From: Mucilaginibacter aquaedulcis
GTDB lineage: Bacteria; Bacteroidota; Bacteroidia; Sphingobacteriales; Sphingobacteriaceae
Length of the DNA: 64,000 nucleotides
Assembly: GCF_030409325.1 (NCBI RefSeq)
Contig: NZ_JAUFPR010000002.1
Span: forward strand, 1,488,001-1,552,000
Direction of reading: 5' to 3'
Notes under the pieces: model-generated
The model's input: the letters and a program-made list of their open reading frames with translations, nothing else
Databases searched by the model: none
Told to the model about the DNA's origin: nothing
Shown here: positions 28,249-37,893 of the stretch, piece after piece
Layout: each line of letters starts with the position of its first letter
Numbering within the stretch: position 1 is the stretch's first letter
Program-made: the position numbers and the translations under genes

Positions 28249-30543
28249 CTATTTTCGTTTTCTGCGGATTAATAAAACTGTGCCTGTAATTAACAAAAGG
28301 CCGGGAATTACGCCGAGATAACAAATTTTCATCAGCTTCACCTGAACTGAGGAAATGGTAATCAGGTTATCATTTGGCGGTAAATGGGTAACAAACAAAG
28401 GAAATTCATTATTTGAAAGCCAGCTGAAAAGGGCATTTGCGAAGTCATAATTCGCGGTCCTGAAATTACCTTGGTTTAATTCACCATTACTCATGAAATC
28501 GGCATCCCCGGTCACGACAATGCGCTGTTGCTTTTTGCCAACCGTTCTGGTTAACGAAAGCGCGGTTGGATAAGCACCGCGTTGATCACCCGCTGACGAG
28601 TTAAAAACCAGTTTGGCCGAATCAAGAACTATTTTCCCGGTTCTGTTCCAACTGTCCTTTTCTGAAGAAACCAATAAGGGCTTAATCCTAAACCCATTAT
28701 TTTCTTTAAACGCGAGTCCGGAAACCCCAGGCATGGAAACAGGAACGCCATTTATGAAATCATCGTTGAGCACAACCGAAAGCGATGTCCCCTCTTTGGT
28801 TATCCGGGGTGTAACCAAGTCCGGCGAGAAATCTTTGCTGGGCTGAACGATAGAGCCGGGGATAAGCCCAACGCCGATTAAGTTTAAAAGGCTGCTGTTT
28901 GCTTTACCACTTTCAGCCGCGATTAGAAGGTTACCACCTCTGTTAATGTAATTCCGAAGTTTCCGAATGATCAAACTATCTGAATCTATCTTTCTGTCTG
29001 CAATCACTAAAACAGAAGCATCAGCAGGAATTTCCTGACCTTTCAATGAGATAGAATCGATGGTAAAACCACGGTTGATCAATGCTGATCTATTCGTTTT
29101 AACATTGGTAAGAACTTTATAATCCCGGCCTCCAGCCTTATCAATATTTCTTTCATAGCCATCACTTGCAAAAAGTATCTTTGGCGACCTGGTCATGAGG
29201 CGCTTCAAAGCGGTAGCTACCTCGGTTTCCCCCGGCCAAAAATCATTGTCATCAAAAACCCGCAGGAAGGTTGACTGGCTGTTGTATTTTACCTGCATCA
29301 CCAGCCTGTTATTCTCGTTATGAAGGCTGATGAGCCGATGAATTTCCATCGGGGTTTTAAATCTGTCCGCATCGGTTTCCAGAAACTTCGCTTTTTTATC
29401 AAAAATTTCTTTTAGCGATTTTCCGGAGTTCATACCGGTATAAAAGTAAGGGTCAGGAATTCCGTCATAGTAGTAAACCCACTTTAGTATGATATTTGAT
29501 TTGAAACGGAGATAGGGCTCCCAACGGTCCTGTTCCCTGATCCGCTGATCTGCCGATGCCCTGCCATATGTACCGTCAAGAAAATTCACGTATTCGGTAA
29601 CTTCGATGGGTTCGTTGCCGGTTTGTTTCAGGATTTCCTGTGTCTTTTGTTGAAGGGTGTTGCGTTTTGTGGCTGTTGCGTCATAGTATGCGATGAATTG
29701 CTGTCTTGAGCTGAGGTAGGTCACCGCAATTCCTGAGAGAATAATAAAAGCATAGCTTGATATCCGGAATGACAGTCCCCTTCCATCCCTTGACATATGG
29801 AGTTTAAAGATCGTAAGCGCCAGAAAAATGTAAACAATTACGACAAAGTAGATCACATCCCTCGTGGTTACAAAACCTGCCAGCATCTTCATCGTTCTTC
29901 CCGGCATGGACAGGCTATAGGCCAGATCTCTCAAAAAAACTTTGTCCTGCCAAAAGCTCCCAACATATGACAGGAATGCAAATACCATAAAAGTGGTGAT
30001 GGCTGCTATAACCTGGTATGTCGTGAGGCTGGACATGAACAGCCCAATAGCTGAATAAGCGCAAAGCAGCAGATAAATTCCCAGTAAGGCCGAGAGGACC
30101 TGCATGTAACCAAAATGATTGATCGATACGCCCCCGCCCAAGGCAACCAAGGATACCAGACCAATGAGTACCAGATCATAATATACCATTGCGATGAATT
30201 TGCCTAAAACGATCTGCGAAATCTTTAGCGGAGACGAATACAGCAATTTAATCGTTCCGCTGCTCGTTTCCCTGCTAATAAGGCTCATGGTTAATAAGGG
30301 TATATATAAATAAAGTGTATTGAGCAGGTTACTGAATATGCCCTGCCCTGTTTTCGTGAATACGTTAGCGGTAAGGAAAGAGAAGGTGGTTTTGTACCAT
30401 TCCTGTGAGCGCTGCATACTTTCTATAGCCCCGATGAACCCGTAGGCTACCTGAAAGAACAGCACAATCATCAGCAACCATGCTATCGGTGAATAGAACA
30501 ATAGGCTCAGTTCCAGCCTGGCTATTTGCAAAGTTTTTTTCAT
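28249..30543 (-). CDS. ABC-2 type permease fused to GldG-like auxiliary domain
   Basis: The 764-residue protein starts with an ABC-2 permease of about six membrane helices (residues about 10-240, GldF-like, with SRETSSGTIKLLYSSPLKIS). It continues with a further helix (about 262-280) and a large extracytoplasmic GldG/ABC_transp_aux region (about 300-735), and ends with a C-terminal membrane helix (about 737-757). In gliding Bacteroidota, GldF and GldG are separate proteins working with the ATPase GldA. Fused forms also occur outside gliding loci. The ATPase partner is the adjacent gene at 30549 (5-nt gap). The substrate is unknown; the placement behind SusCD suggests movement of a product related to the imported compound (inference). 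Confidence 0.88.
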   Translation of the reverse strand: MKKTLQIARLELSLLFYSPIAWLLMIVLFFQVAYGFIGAIESMQRSQEWYKTTFSFLTANVFTKTGQGIFSNLLNTLYLYIPLLTMSLISRETSSGTIKLLYSSPLKISQIVLGKFIAMVYYDLVLIGLVSLVALGGGVSINHFGYMQVLSALLGIYLLLCAYSAIGLFMSSLTTYQVIAAITTFMVFAFLSYVGSFWQDKVFLRDLAYSLSMPGRTMKMLAGFVTTRDVIYFVVIVYIFLALTIFKLHMSRDGRGLSFRISSYAFIILSGIAVTYLSSRQQFIAYYDATATKRNTLQQKTQEILKQTGNEPIEVTEYVNFLDGTYGRASADQRIREQDRWEPYLRFKSNIILKWVYYYDGIPDPYFYTGMNSGKSLKEIFDKKAKFLETDADRFKTPMEIHRLISLHNENNRLVMQVKYNSQSTFLRVFDDNDFWPGETEVATALKRLMTRSPKILFASDGYERNIDKAGGRDYKVLTNVKTNRSALINRGFTIDSISLKGQEIPADASVLVIADRKIDSDSLIIRKLRNYINRGGNLLIAAESGKANSSLLNLIGVGLIPGSIVQPSKDFSPDLVTPRITKEGTSLSVVLNDDFINGVPVSMPGVSGLAFKENNGFRIKPLLVSSEKDSWNRTGKIVLDSAKLVFNSSAGDQRGAYPTALSLTRTVGKKQQRIVVTGDADFMSNGELNQGNFRTANYDFANALFSWLSNNEFPLFVTHLPPNDNLITISSVQVKLMKICYLGVIPGLLLITGTVLLIRRKRK

Positions 30544-30548
30544 GGGGA

Positions 30549-31505
30549 CTATATTTTATTTTTTTGATTTCCGGATACTTTGGAGAGTTGAGCAAAGGTT
30601 TCGTTAAGAGAGTTCTTTTCTGCTCTGATCTCGCTTAATCTCCAGCTTTGTTGTGCGCTCGCCAGCACAATTCTTTCAGAAATGGTTTTGTCCCCGTTAA
30701 AATAGATCCTGATTTTTTTATCAGTGAGGTACTCTGCTCGAATTACGCCCGGAATTTCCATCAGGCTATCAACTGCGGGTGGTTCCTCCATAATCACGAA
30801 AAGACAATCAGGCGCCACATAATTGTCAAAGGCTTCCATCGTATCGGAAAAAACAATACGCCCGTTTTCAATCATTTTGATATCCTGGCATAGGTACTGG
30901 ACCTCAGAAAGCATATGTGTAGAAAGCACTACGGCATGGTCTTCGGCTATCTCTTTAATCAGCGCCCTTACTTCGAGAATCTGGTTGGGATCAAGCCCGT
31001 TCGTTGGTTCATCCAAAACGACTAACCTGGGGTGATGAATGATCGCCTGCGCAATCCCTACCCGTTGTTTGTATCCACCTGACAAGTTTCGGATCAACCT
31101 TTTGCTGATGTGTGACAGGCCGCATCGTTGCTTTGCATCTTCGAGGGCATCAGGCAAATAACTTTTGTCAACCGATCGAATAACGGCGCAATGCGTCAGG
31201 TACTCGTCAACGGTAAGATCTGCATATAACGGAGGACTTTGAGGCAGAAACCCAATAAATTGCTTTGCCTTTTCCGGTTGTTTACGTAAATCAATACCAT
31301 TAATAAATACATCTCCCCTGGTTTGTGTTAAAACGCCGCAAAGAATATTCATAGTGGTTGACTTGCCCGCTCCGTTGGAGCCTAATAATCCAGTAATCCC
31401 ATTCTGATAAATTTCCATTTCAATGTCTCGAATAGCCCAGTTGGAACTATATCGATGCGACAATCCCGTGATCCTAAGAATAGGTTCCTTCAGTTTAGTA
31501 ATCAT
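30549..31505 (-). CDS. ABC transporter ATP-binding protein (GldA-like)
   Basis: The 318-residue protein shows Walker A GSNGAGKST (about 43-51), a Q-loop region FLPQSPPLYADLTV, signature LSGGYKQRV (about 143), Walker B RLVVLDEPTNGLDP and the H-loop STHM. The C-terminal 80 residues form the regulatory extension common in GldA/NatA-type ATPases. It energises the adjacent permease-GldG fusion. It lies 20 bases downstream of a lipoprotein gene and upstream of the permease, in a continuous minus-strand operon. All catalytic motifs are intact. Confidence 0.93.
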   Translation of the reverse strand: MITKLKEPILRITGLSHRYSSNWAIRDIEMEIYQNGITGLLGSNGAGKSTTMNILCGVLTQTRGDVFINGIDLRKQPEKAKQFIGFLPQSPPLYADLTVDEYLTHCAVIRSVDKSYLPDALEDAKQRCGLSHISKRLIRNLSGGYKQRVGIAQAIIHHPRLVVLDEPTNGLDPNQILEVRALIKEIAEDHAVVLSTHMLSEVQYLCQDIKMIENGRIVFSDTMEAFDNYVAPDCLFVIMEEPPAVDSLMEIPGVIRAEYLTDKKIRIYFNGDKTISERIVLASAQQSWRLSEIRAEKNSLNETFAQLSKVSGNQKNKI

Positions 31506-31524
31506 AAGTTGGTGTGGTACGCGA

Positions 31525-32412
31525 TTATTTAGGTACAGTAAAGTTGATGGTCTTAAAAATGTCCAGCAGATAGTTGTATTTCTGCATTACGAGCGGGTAG
31601 TTTTGATAAGTTCCCAGGAAGTCAGAGGCTGACAACGTCAACACCGTATCCAGGTAAGCTGACAAATCTTCGACCGGGCCATGAACATCATAGTAAGTGG
31701 CTTGTTCGGTCCCGTCAATCAGCAGGCCGTATGTACCCTTGGGTGCATACGGTATAAGCCCATACGTAGTGAATATTCTGCCAAAAGCAGTTTTCCCGTA
31801 ATAAGCACTGCTGATAGAATAGAATTTAGTTGTCAGATTGGGGTCGGCATTTATCTTAGCGGTTAAGATTGTTTTCAACACATCGTTCCGGTATTTCTTG
31901 AGTTGAACGGCATCCATGTATTTAATAGCCGGAACATAGGAGATTGCAACCGTATTAAAACCCAGGTATGCATTAACGGGAACCTTTACCAATTCGCCAC
32001 TTCCAGATTGATCAGATGTGAAGGTATAGACAGAATCGGTTAACAGTATAGAATAGGGCCTCAGCGATCTGCTGAGATTGGGAATTATCTGATTTTTCAC
32101 GAAATCGAGCCCGGCAAGAATATCAGCTTCATTATGCAGGTATTTAGCGGTGACCATAGAGTCTATCGTCGTTAAGTGATATCCCAAATTCAACCTTTGC
32201 AATGGTGTTTTGGTTAACGTGTCATTATAAAGTACCGGAAAACCTGTTTGCTGATAATAAAGATAAATCTGGTGATCAGCTGCACTTTTAGAATTATCAA
32301 GGCGTGCGAATGGATCAACTGTCGCAGGCGTCGCCTTCGGGCTGCTTTCCTTTTTGCAGGATGCCAGCAACACTAACGCAGCGAAAAAGGGGGGGAAATA
32401 TTTTGTAATCAT
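31525..32412 (-). CDS. Lipoprotein resembling SusD-associated zinc metallohydrolases but lacking HExxH
   Basis: The 295-residue protein has a lipoprotein signal (ALVLLASCKK, Cys about residue 19). Its layout resembles the substrate-import-associated zinc metallohydrolase lipoproteins often encoded next to SusD: a central helix followed by KFYSISSAYYGK and a late VEDLSAYLDTVL block that parallels EDFAEM. Where those proteins have HExxH, this one has a TILTAKINA stretch, so the zinc site appears lost. It is 22 bases after susD. It may act as a binding lipoprotein rather than an enzyme. The family link is judged by eye and needs a profile search; otherwise it is an unknown lipoprotein. Confidence 0.6.
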   Translation of the reverse strand: MITKYFPPFFAALVLLASCKKESSPKATPATVDPFARLDNSKSAADHQIYLYYQQTGFPVLYNDTLTKTPLQRLNLGYHLTTIDSMVTAKYLHNEADILAGLDFVKNQIIPNLSRSLRPYSILLTDSVYTFTSDQSGSGELVKVPVNAYLGFNTVAISYVPAIKYMDAVQLKKYRNDVLKTILTAKINADPNLTTKFYSISSAYYGKTAFGRIFTTYGLIPYAPKGTYGLLIDGTEQATYYDVHGPVEDLSAYLDTVLTLSASDFLGTYQNYPLVMQKYNYLLDIFKTINFTVPK

Positions 32413-32433
32413 GTCAAATGCTGTTTAATTCGA

Positions 32434-33945
32434 TTAAAAAGTTCTGTTCTGACGCTCTGGATTTTGTTGGAGGGAGCCCTGGTTGAAAATGATCGCGTCC
32501 AGGGGTATTGGAACGAGATAATCCGGGTCACCTGGCTTAAGCACAAGGCTCGCTTTAAGGAAGGGGCTTGCTCCGTAACTCACATCTGAATAATTATGAA
32601 CAATAGTAGTGGTGAACGGATAAGCCTTATTCAATGCATATCGTTTCAGATCGAACCAGCGGTGCCCTTCAAAGCAAAGCTCTCTCCGGCGCTCATCGCG
32701 GACGAAGTTTACCAACTCGGCACCGGAATAATTAACCGGCACAAAGTTAGCAGGGGCAAACCGCGACTGTCTTAGGGTATTAAGCGAGGCATTGGCGTCA
32801 GCAGAACGACCCAGCATTGCAGCAGCCTCCGCCTTATTCAGATAAGCCTCCGCATTTCTCAGGAAGTAATTGTCTGAAAATATTTCGGTTGGCAATATGT
32901 TATTTGTACGGGAGCGGTACATTTTGGTATACCTGATCTTACCAGCGTTGTCTGTTTCGAAATAGGCTGTACGACGAAGGTCTCCGGTATTATAAAGCTT
33001 CATTAAACCCGGGCTCGCCTGAAATGATTTGGTTAAGCCGTCACCCATCAAGTACATCGTCGCATTTCCACCTTCGTTAAATATCGCCTCAGGATTATCT
33101 TTCGAGAAGAAACTGGTCAGCGGCTTATAATTGGTTAGGTTGAACAAAACAGGTTTGCGTGTTATCACTTTATCAGCAGCCGTTATGGCGTTCTCCCATA
33201 ACTGCATATAAAGATATATCCTGCTTTGCAGCAGGTTCACTGCGTCTATATTTGCGTGATAGATCGAAGAAGGCGAAATACCCGTCAGGTATTTTTCGGA
33301 AGCATCAAGGTCGGTAAGCATCTGCTGGTACACGCTGTCAATCGTTGATCGTGTGAAATGTTTATCCTCAACAAACTCGGTAATTTTGAGTGGTACACCC
33401 ATGTCAATTTTAGCGGTTTCTTTGCTGTAAGCCGGGGCGAAAGTATTGACCAGATAGAAATAATAGTATGCCCGTAAGAACAAAGCCTCACCTTTGATCC
33501 GTTTAAGCTGATCAGGATTATCATGTAATTGGCTCGCCTGATAAATCATAATGTTTGCCGCGTTGATGGATTTGTAGACCTTTGGCCAGGTGTCATCAAT
33601 GTATGGTAAAAATGTTTTGTCAACACAAGGATTGGCCTGCCAGGTGTAAAATCCAAATACATCATCCCGGTTATCAATATAGTAGGGAGAGCTCACAAAT
33701 TCGGTGACATCATCATCCATCGCGTTTAGCCATGGAAAATAAACCGCCTGACCAGACTCTTTAAATGAATTACTTGGCGGGCTGGTAAAATGCTTCATAT
33801 AGACATCACCCTGCATCACCTCTTCCATCTTTTGCCAGGTGTTTGCGTATGCCAGGTCCTGTGATTGTTCTTCGAGGAATTTTTTGCAGCCGGTTAACGA
33901 AAAAGCGGCTAACAAAAACCATATGTATTTAAATGCTTTTTTCAT
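32434..33945 (-). CDS. SusD/RagB-family outer-membrane lipoprotein
   Basis: From ATG 33945 the 503-residue protein has a lipoprotein signal (AFSLTGCKKFLEE) and the SusD fold. Segments include GEALFLRAYYYFYLVNTFAP, the NAEAYLNKAEAAAMLGRSAD helix, LNTLRQSRF and the RRRELCFEGHRWFDLKRYAL block. An upstream TTG at 33951 is possible but unlikely. The start is 11 bases after the susC stop, so the two are co-transcribed. It would cover the SusC barrel and bind the nutrient. In comparison with the first SusD at 14201 it is clearly a different subtype. Confidence 0.95.
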   Translation of the reverse strand: MKKAFKYIWFLLAAFSLTGCKKFLEEQSQDLAYANTWQKMEEVMQGDVYMKHFTSPPSNSFKESGQAVYFPWLNAMDDDVTEFVSSPYYIDNRDDVFGFYTWQANPCVDKTFLPYIDDTWPKVYKSINAANIMIYQASQLHDNPDQLKRIKGEALFLRAYYYFYLVNTFAPAYSKETAKIDMGVPLKITEFVEDKHFTRSTIDSVYQQMLTDLDASEKYLTGISPSSIYHANIDAVNLLQSRIYLYMQLWENAITAADKVITRKPVLFNLTNYKPLTSFFSKDNPEAIFNEGGNATMYLMGDGLTKSFQASPGLMKLYNTGDLRRTAYFETDNAGKIRYTKMYRSRTNNILPTEIFSDNYFLRNAEAYLNKAEAAAMLGRSADANASLNTLRQSRFAPANFVPVNYSGAELVNFVRDERRRELCFEGHRWFDLKRYALNKAYPFTTTIVHNYSDVSYGASPFLKASLVLKPGDPDYLVPIPLDAIIFNQGSLQQNPERQNRTF

Positions 33946-33956
33946 GATCAATTCTA

Positions 33957-36900
33957 TTAAAATGATACATCCAGTGTAATTGAGTAAGTAGATCTCGGTG
34001 ATAGCTGCGTATTGTCTCCAAATCCGAGCTGTTCAGGGTCCTGTCCCTCCAGTTTTTTACTCGCCCAGGTATGAACGTTTGTAGCTGAAAACATGACTGA
34101 TGTTTGCTTGATCTTCAAGCGTTTAGTCAAAGCATCACTCAGGCTGTACCTAAAATTGAGCGTGCGAAGTTTTAAATAGTTTCCACTCGCTATTCTGGCG
34201 TCAGAGTTGTCATACATTTGCCAGATATTATCGGCGTATTGGAAAGAGGTATTTGAGCCACTTGCAGACCAGTGGCTGAGCGTATTGGCGTAGGCCGTTC
34301 CACCTACAAGCGAGGGTATATTGGTATAGGCCTCATCACCTGGCTTCCGCCAGCGGTTAACGAAATCTAGGTTCACGTTATTTTCCGGCAGGGGTGCTGA
34401 AACTGTTGAAGTGACAATACCGTTTACTGTATTACTGTAGAGCTTTTGAAGTCTAACCTTGCTCCCAACGCTATAAGTCATATTGCAACTCAGAGAAAAC
34501 TGTCTGTAGCTAAATACGTTGAGTAATCCACCCTGTAGTGTGGGAATCCGGTTACCGGACGGTACCATTACTTGTTTGATCACATCGTCGAGGCTCATAC
34601 CTTTGTATTTGTCTGCCATCGAAGGATCATTGTTCGCAAATGTTGGCAATCCTGTCAAATGATCAAGCCCCGTAAAATGATAGGAATAAAATGTGTTGCT
34701 GGCTTTGTCGTCAACTATCTGACTACCGGTTAAATAATTATTATAAACATTTGGATTGTGATCGCCTACGTTCAGGCTATTGATGCTTTTGGAGAGGAGT
34801 TTATTGATCACCTGGCCCAGCTGTGGATCGATACGCCAGCTAAACCCACCTTTTTTGCCGTTCGGACCAAGGTTGTTGATCGGCGTAAAGCTCAGTGTAA
34901 CTTCGATACCCTGGTTTTTAATCGTTCCTGAGTTAACTATATAAGAGGTAACTCCGTTAATGTCGGCAACTTCTTTGCTTAGAAAGGCATTGTTCGTGGT
35001 TTTGTTGAAATAATTAACGGTTCCCTGTATCTTATTATGGAAGAAGCCAAAGTCCAAACCGACATTGAACTCTTTGTTTTTCTCCCATTTCAGGTTAGGG
35101 TTCGGATAATAGGCGATATTAGAATAATAAGATTGCGTTATTGGGTCTATAGAGCCCTGCTTAATAATCAAATTCGGGGTTTGATTTTCAAGCATGTTAC
35201 CCTGGAATCCGTAAGATGTTTTTAATGCAAGCAGGTTTACTGATTTGCTATTCTTGAATAAATCCTTGTCTATATCCCATCGCCCGGATACGGACCATGT
35301 TGGCAGGAATTTTTCCTTTGAACGGGAACCGAATTTATTGGAAAAGTCTGTTCGAGTATTAAAATTCAGTATGTATTTGTCATTTATAGTGTAGCTGCTT
35401 GAAAAATAGCCTGAAGCCAGGTTTGTTAAGGCATCCCGTACAATATCCATATCATTTAGGGTAGCCCATTGTGCGTAGGCAGGATATTTAAGTGGATCTA
35501 CCGGTGCGTAAGTTTGTCCGCGATCAGGTAAATATCCCCTCCTATCGATATTATACCCTTTATACCTGTTTGAAGACAACTCACCTCCGATGGTTATATT
35601 CAGATTATCACGCGAAGCAGATCCCACTGGGCGATCGTAATTTAATTGTCCACGCACCAGATATGATTCATTTCGTACCTGATTAGATAACATTTCACCT
35701 CCAAAAGGCATTAAACTGGTTGTTGGTGCGGTGCTACCAAATTCGCTTCGTCTCAAACTGGCAGCATAAAATGTATTTTCCTGATAAACCGTCTGATCGT
35801 TACTATTGTTATTACTATACGATAACAATACTGTTCCGTTCAGATACGGATTTACCTTTACATTCAGATCCGTCAGAAGGTTAACACCTGAAGTATTGAT
35901 CAGGTCCCTGGAATGCTGCATCTCATTCAAGATGTTAAAGCCAAAATAATTCACTGTTCGTGAATCGCCCGGCGTATATTTTTGATAATAGCTTAAGGTA
36001 CCGTCCTCGTTAAAAGCGGGAACTGCCCGACTGGTGTTATAAGCGTATGATAAAGCATTTACAGCGCCTGCTACATAATCACTTTTCTGGTTATTTCCGC
36101 GCAGGGTCATGTCCCAGCTCAGGCGGGGGGTGAGCGCAGCCGTCAATTTTACCAGGGCAGTATACTGATCCGTTTTGTCACCCCGTACTGTACCTTGCTG
36201 GGTTGCAGCTCCAACACTGGCATAATAGGTCATTTTAGCACCACCACCCGAAACACTGATATTATTTTGAGTAGATATGGCATCTTTGAGAATTGTACCA
36301 AACCAGTCAGTATTCATAGTTTCCATTTTTTGCACCGCCGATTGGAACTGGCTGTAGTTAATTCTACCGTTGTAGAGGTTATTAAGTGTACCTTCATATC
36401 CTACGTAATTGATATTTCCCGAATATTCCAGTCCACTGTTAATGATATCCCGAGAATAATCTATACGCTGGCGTGAATTCATTACACGAATATTGCCATC
36501 CGTGTACCTTGGCCTTTTGGTGAGTATGGTTGACTGGTTAAAGTTGACAACCGGGTCTCCTGCTTTACCTTTTTTAGTGGTAATTACGATAACACCATTT
36601 GCTGCCCTGACGCCGTACAGCGCAGTAGCAGAGGCATCTTTGAGCACATCGATCTGATCGATGTCAAAGGGTTTAAGCCCCGAAATGGCGTTACCAAGTC
36701 TATTAACAAAATCAAGATCATTTATAGTAGCAGGATCTATTCCTACTGGATCGTTTACCACAACACCATCAACCACCCATATCGGCTCCCTGCTGCCAAG
36801 AATCGTAGAAGTTCCGCGAATACGGATTTTGGGAGAGACACCAATATCTCCGGAATTATTCAAAACGAATAAACCGGGAATTCGGCCCTCCAGGGCCTGG

Positions 36901-37646
36901 TCTATGGTAAAAAATGCCGGATTAGTGATATCCGCCGCTTTGACTGATGTGATGGCACTGGTAAGCTTGCGTCGCTCAATTCTTTGATAGCCGTTGGTTA
37001 CAACAACTTCATCAAGGCTAGCCACTTTTATCTTCAGCTTATAAACCTTGACTTCTTTTGATGCCTGAGTTTCTATAGGTTCATAGCCGGTGTATGAAAT
37101 AACCAGCACTGCTTTACTGTCCACCTCGGATAAGGAAAACTCACCATCTGCATTGGTCAGTACCCCTCTTGTTTTGCCTTTAATGATCACCGTGGCCCCG
37201 GGCAGCGGATGGCCTTCTTCATTAAGAACCTTTCCCTTTACGGTAATCAGAGCAGTTTGTAAATCAGTCTGATCCGTTAATAAAGGCTTTTTTTCCCTGA
37301 TCACAACCGTTTTATCTTCTATTGAAAACGTCATTGTTGTACCGGCAATCAGTTTCTGAATAACTTCTTCTAACGGGGTATCCTTAAAATCTACGTTAAT
37401 GACCTGAGTTGTTTTAAATTTGGAAGTAAAGACCACCACATCATATCCTGTCTGATCACTTATCGCTCTAAAAACTTTCTCGACCGATACATTTCTCCCT
37501 TTTAATGTCAACCGCTGTCCGAATGTCGCCGCACTAACCTGCATCAGGCCGGCAACCAACAGGATGATTGTTAGCTTCATCATTAATAGCAATTTATGGT
37601 TACAGGCGAGGAGCGCCCACCAATTAATAGTAGAATTTTTATACAT
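33957..37646 (-). CDS. SusC/RagA-type TonB-dependent outer-membrane transporter with STN domain
   Basis: The 1229-residue protein has the long N-terminal leader typical of FecR-linked SusC proteins and a signal peptide ending near AATFGQ. It continues with an STN domain (about 50-118), a carboxypeptidase-like domain (about 130-205), a plug (about 212-370, with DEVVVTNGYQ, EPIWVVDGVVV and ATALYGVRAANGVIVITTKK) and a barrel of about 850 residues. STN implies signalling to the FecR at 37894 and through it to the sigma factor at 39206. An ATG 63 bases downstream could also start translation, but the MYKN leader is usual. It is the import pore of the second locus. Confidence 0.95.
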   Translation of the reverse strand: MYKNSTINWWALLACNHKLLLMMKLTIILLVAGLMQVSAATFGQRLTLKGRNVSVEKVFRAISDQTGYDVVVFTSKFKTTQVINVDFKDTPLEEVIQKLIAGTTMTFSIEDKTVVIREKKPLLTDQTDLQTALITVKGKVLNEEGHPLPGATVIIKGKTRGVLTNADGEFSLSEVDSKAVLVISYTGYEPIETQASKEVKVYKLKIKVASLDEVVVTNGYQRIERRKLTSAITSVKAADITNPAFFTIDQALEGRIPGLFVLNNSGDIGVSPKIRIRGTSTILGSREPIWVVDGVVVNDPVGIDPATINDLDFVNRLGNAISGLKPFDIDQIDVLKDASATALYGVRAANGVIVITTKKGKAGDPVVNFNQSTILTKRPRYTDGNIRVMNSRQRIDYSRDIINSGLEYSGNINYVGYEGTLNNLYNGRINYSQFQSAVQKMETMNTDWFGTILKDAISTQNNISVSGGGAKMTYYASVGAATQQGTVRGDKTDQYTALVKLTAALTPRLSWDMTLRGNNQKSDYVAGAVNALSYAYNTSRAVPAFNEDGTLSYYQKYTPGDSRTVNYFGFNILNEMQHSRDLINTSGVNLLTDLNVKVNPYLNGTVLLSYSNNNSNDQTVYQENTFYAASLRRSEFGSTAPTTSLMPFGGEMLSNQVRNESYLVRGQLNYDRPVGSASRDNLNITIGGELSSNRYKGYNIDRRGYLPDRGQTYAPVDPLKYPAYAQWATLNDMDIVRDALTNLASGYFSSSYTINDKYILNFNTRTDFSNKFGSRSKEKFLPTWSVSGRWDIDKDLFKNSKSVNLLALKTSYGFQGNMLENQTPNLIIKQGSIDPITQSYYSNIAYYPNPNLKWEKNKEFNVGLDFGFFHNKIQGTVNYFNKTTNNAFLSKEVADINGVTSYIVNSGTIKNQGIEVTLSFTPINNLGPNGKKGGFSWRIDPQLGQVINKLLSKSINSLNVGDHNPNVYNNYLTGSQIVDDKASNTFYSYHFTGLDHLTGLPTFANNDPSMADKYKGMSLDDVIKQVMVPSGNRIPTLQGGLLNVFSYRQFSLSCNMTYSVGSKVRLQKLYSNTVNGIVTSTVSAPLPENNVNLDFVNRWRKPGDEAYTNIPSLVGGTAYANTLSHWSASGSNTSFQYADNIWQMYDNSDARIASGNYLKLRTLNFRYSLSDALTKRLKIKQTSVMFSATNVHTWASKKLEGQDPEQLGFGDNTQLSPRSTYSITLDVSF

Positions 37647-37893
37647 TTACGAATCTGGGTTTTGGCCCTGTGCTTAGTTTTCGAAGGCCGTGCACATCGC
37701 CAGTTAATGGAAAGATTGATTACTCAATTTTTAAACCGGATACATAGGGCTTCGACGACAAATCGGAGCCCATTTTTGGTTTTGTAGCGTGGGAATGGTT
37801 AATGTCTTTGTTTAATCATAATTTAGGGGTTAATTAATAGTCTGTTTATTATTAGGGTTGCTATTTTAATTAAGGTTAATCAGTGATTCACTT

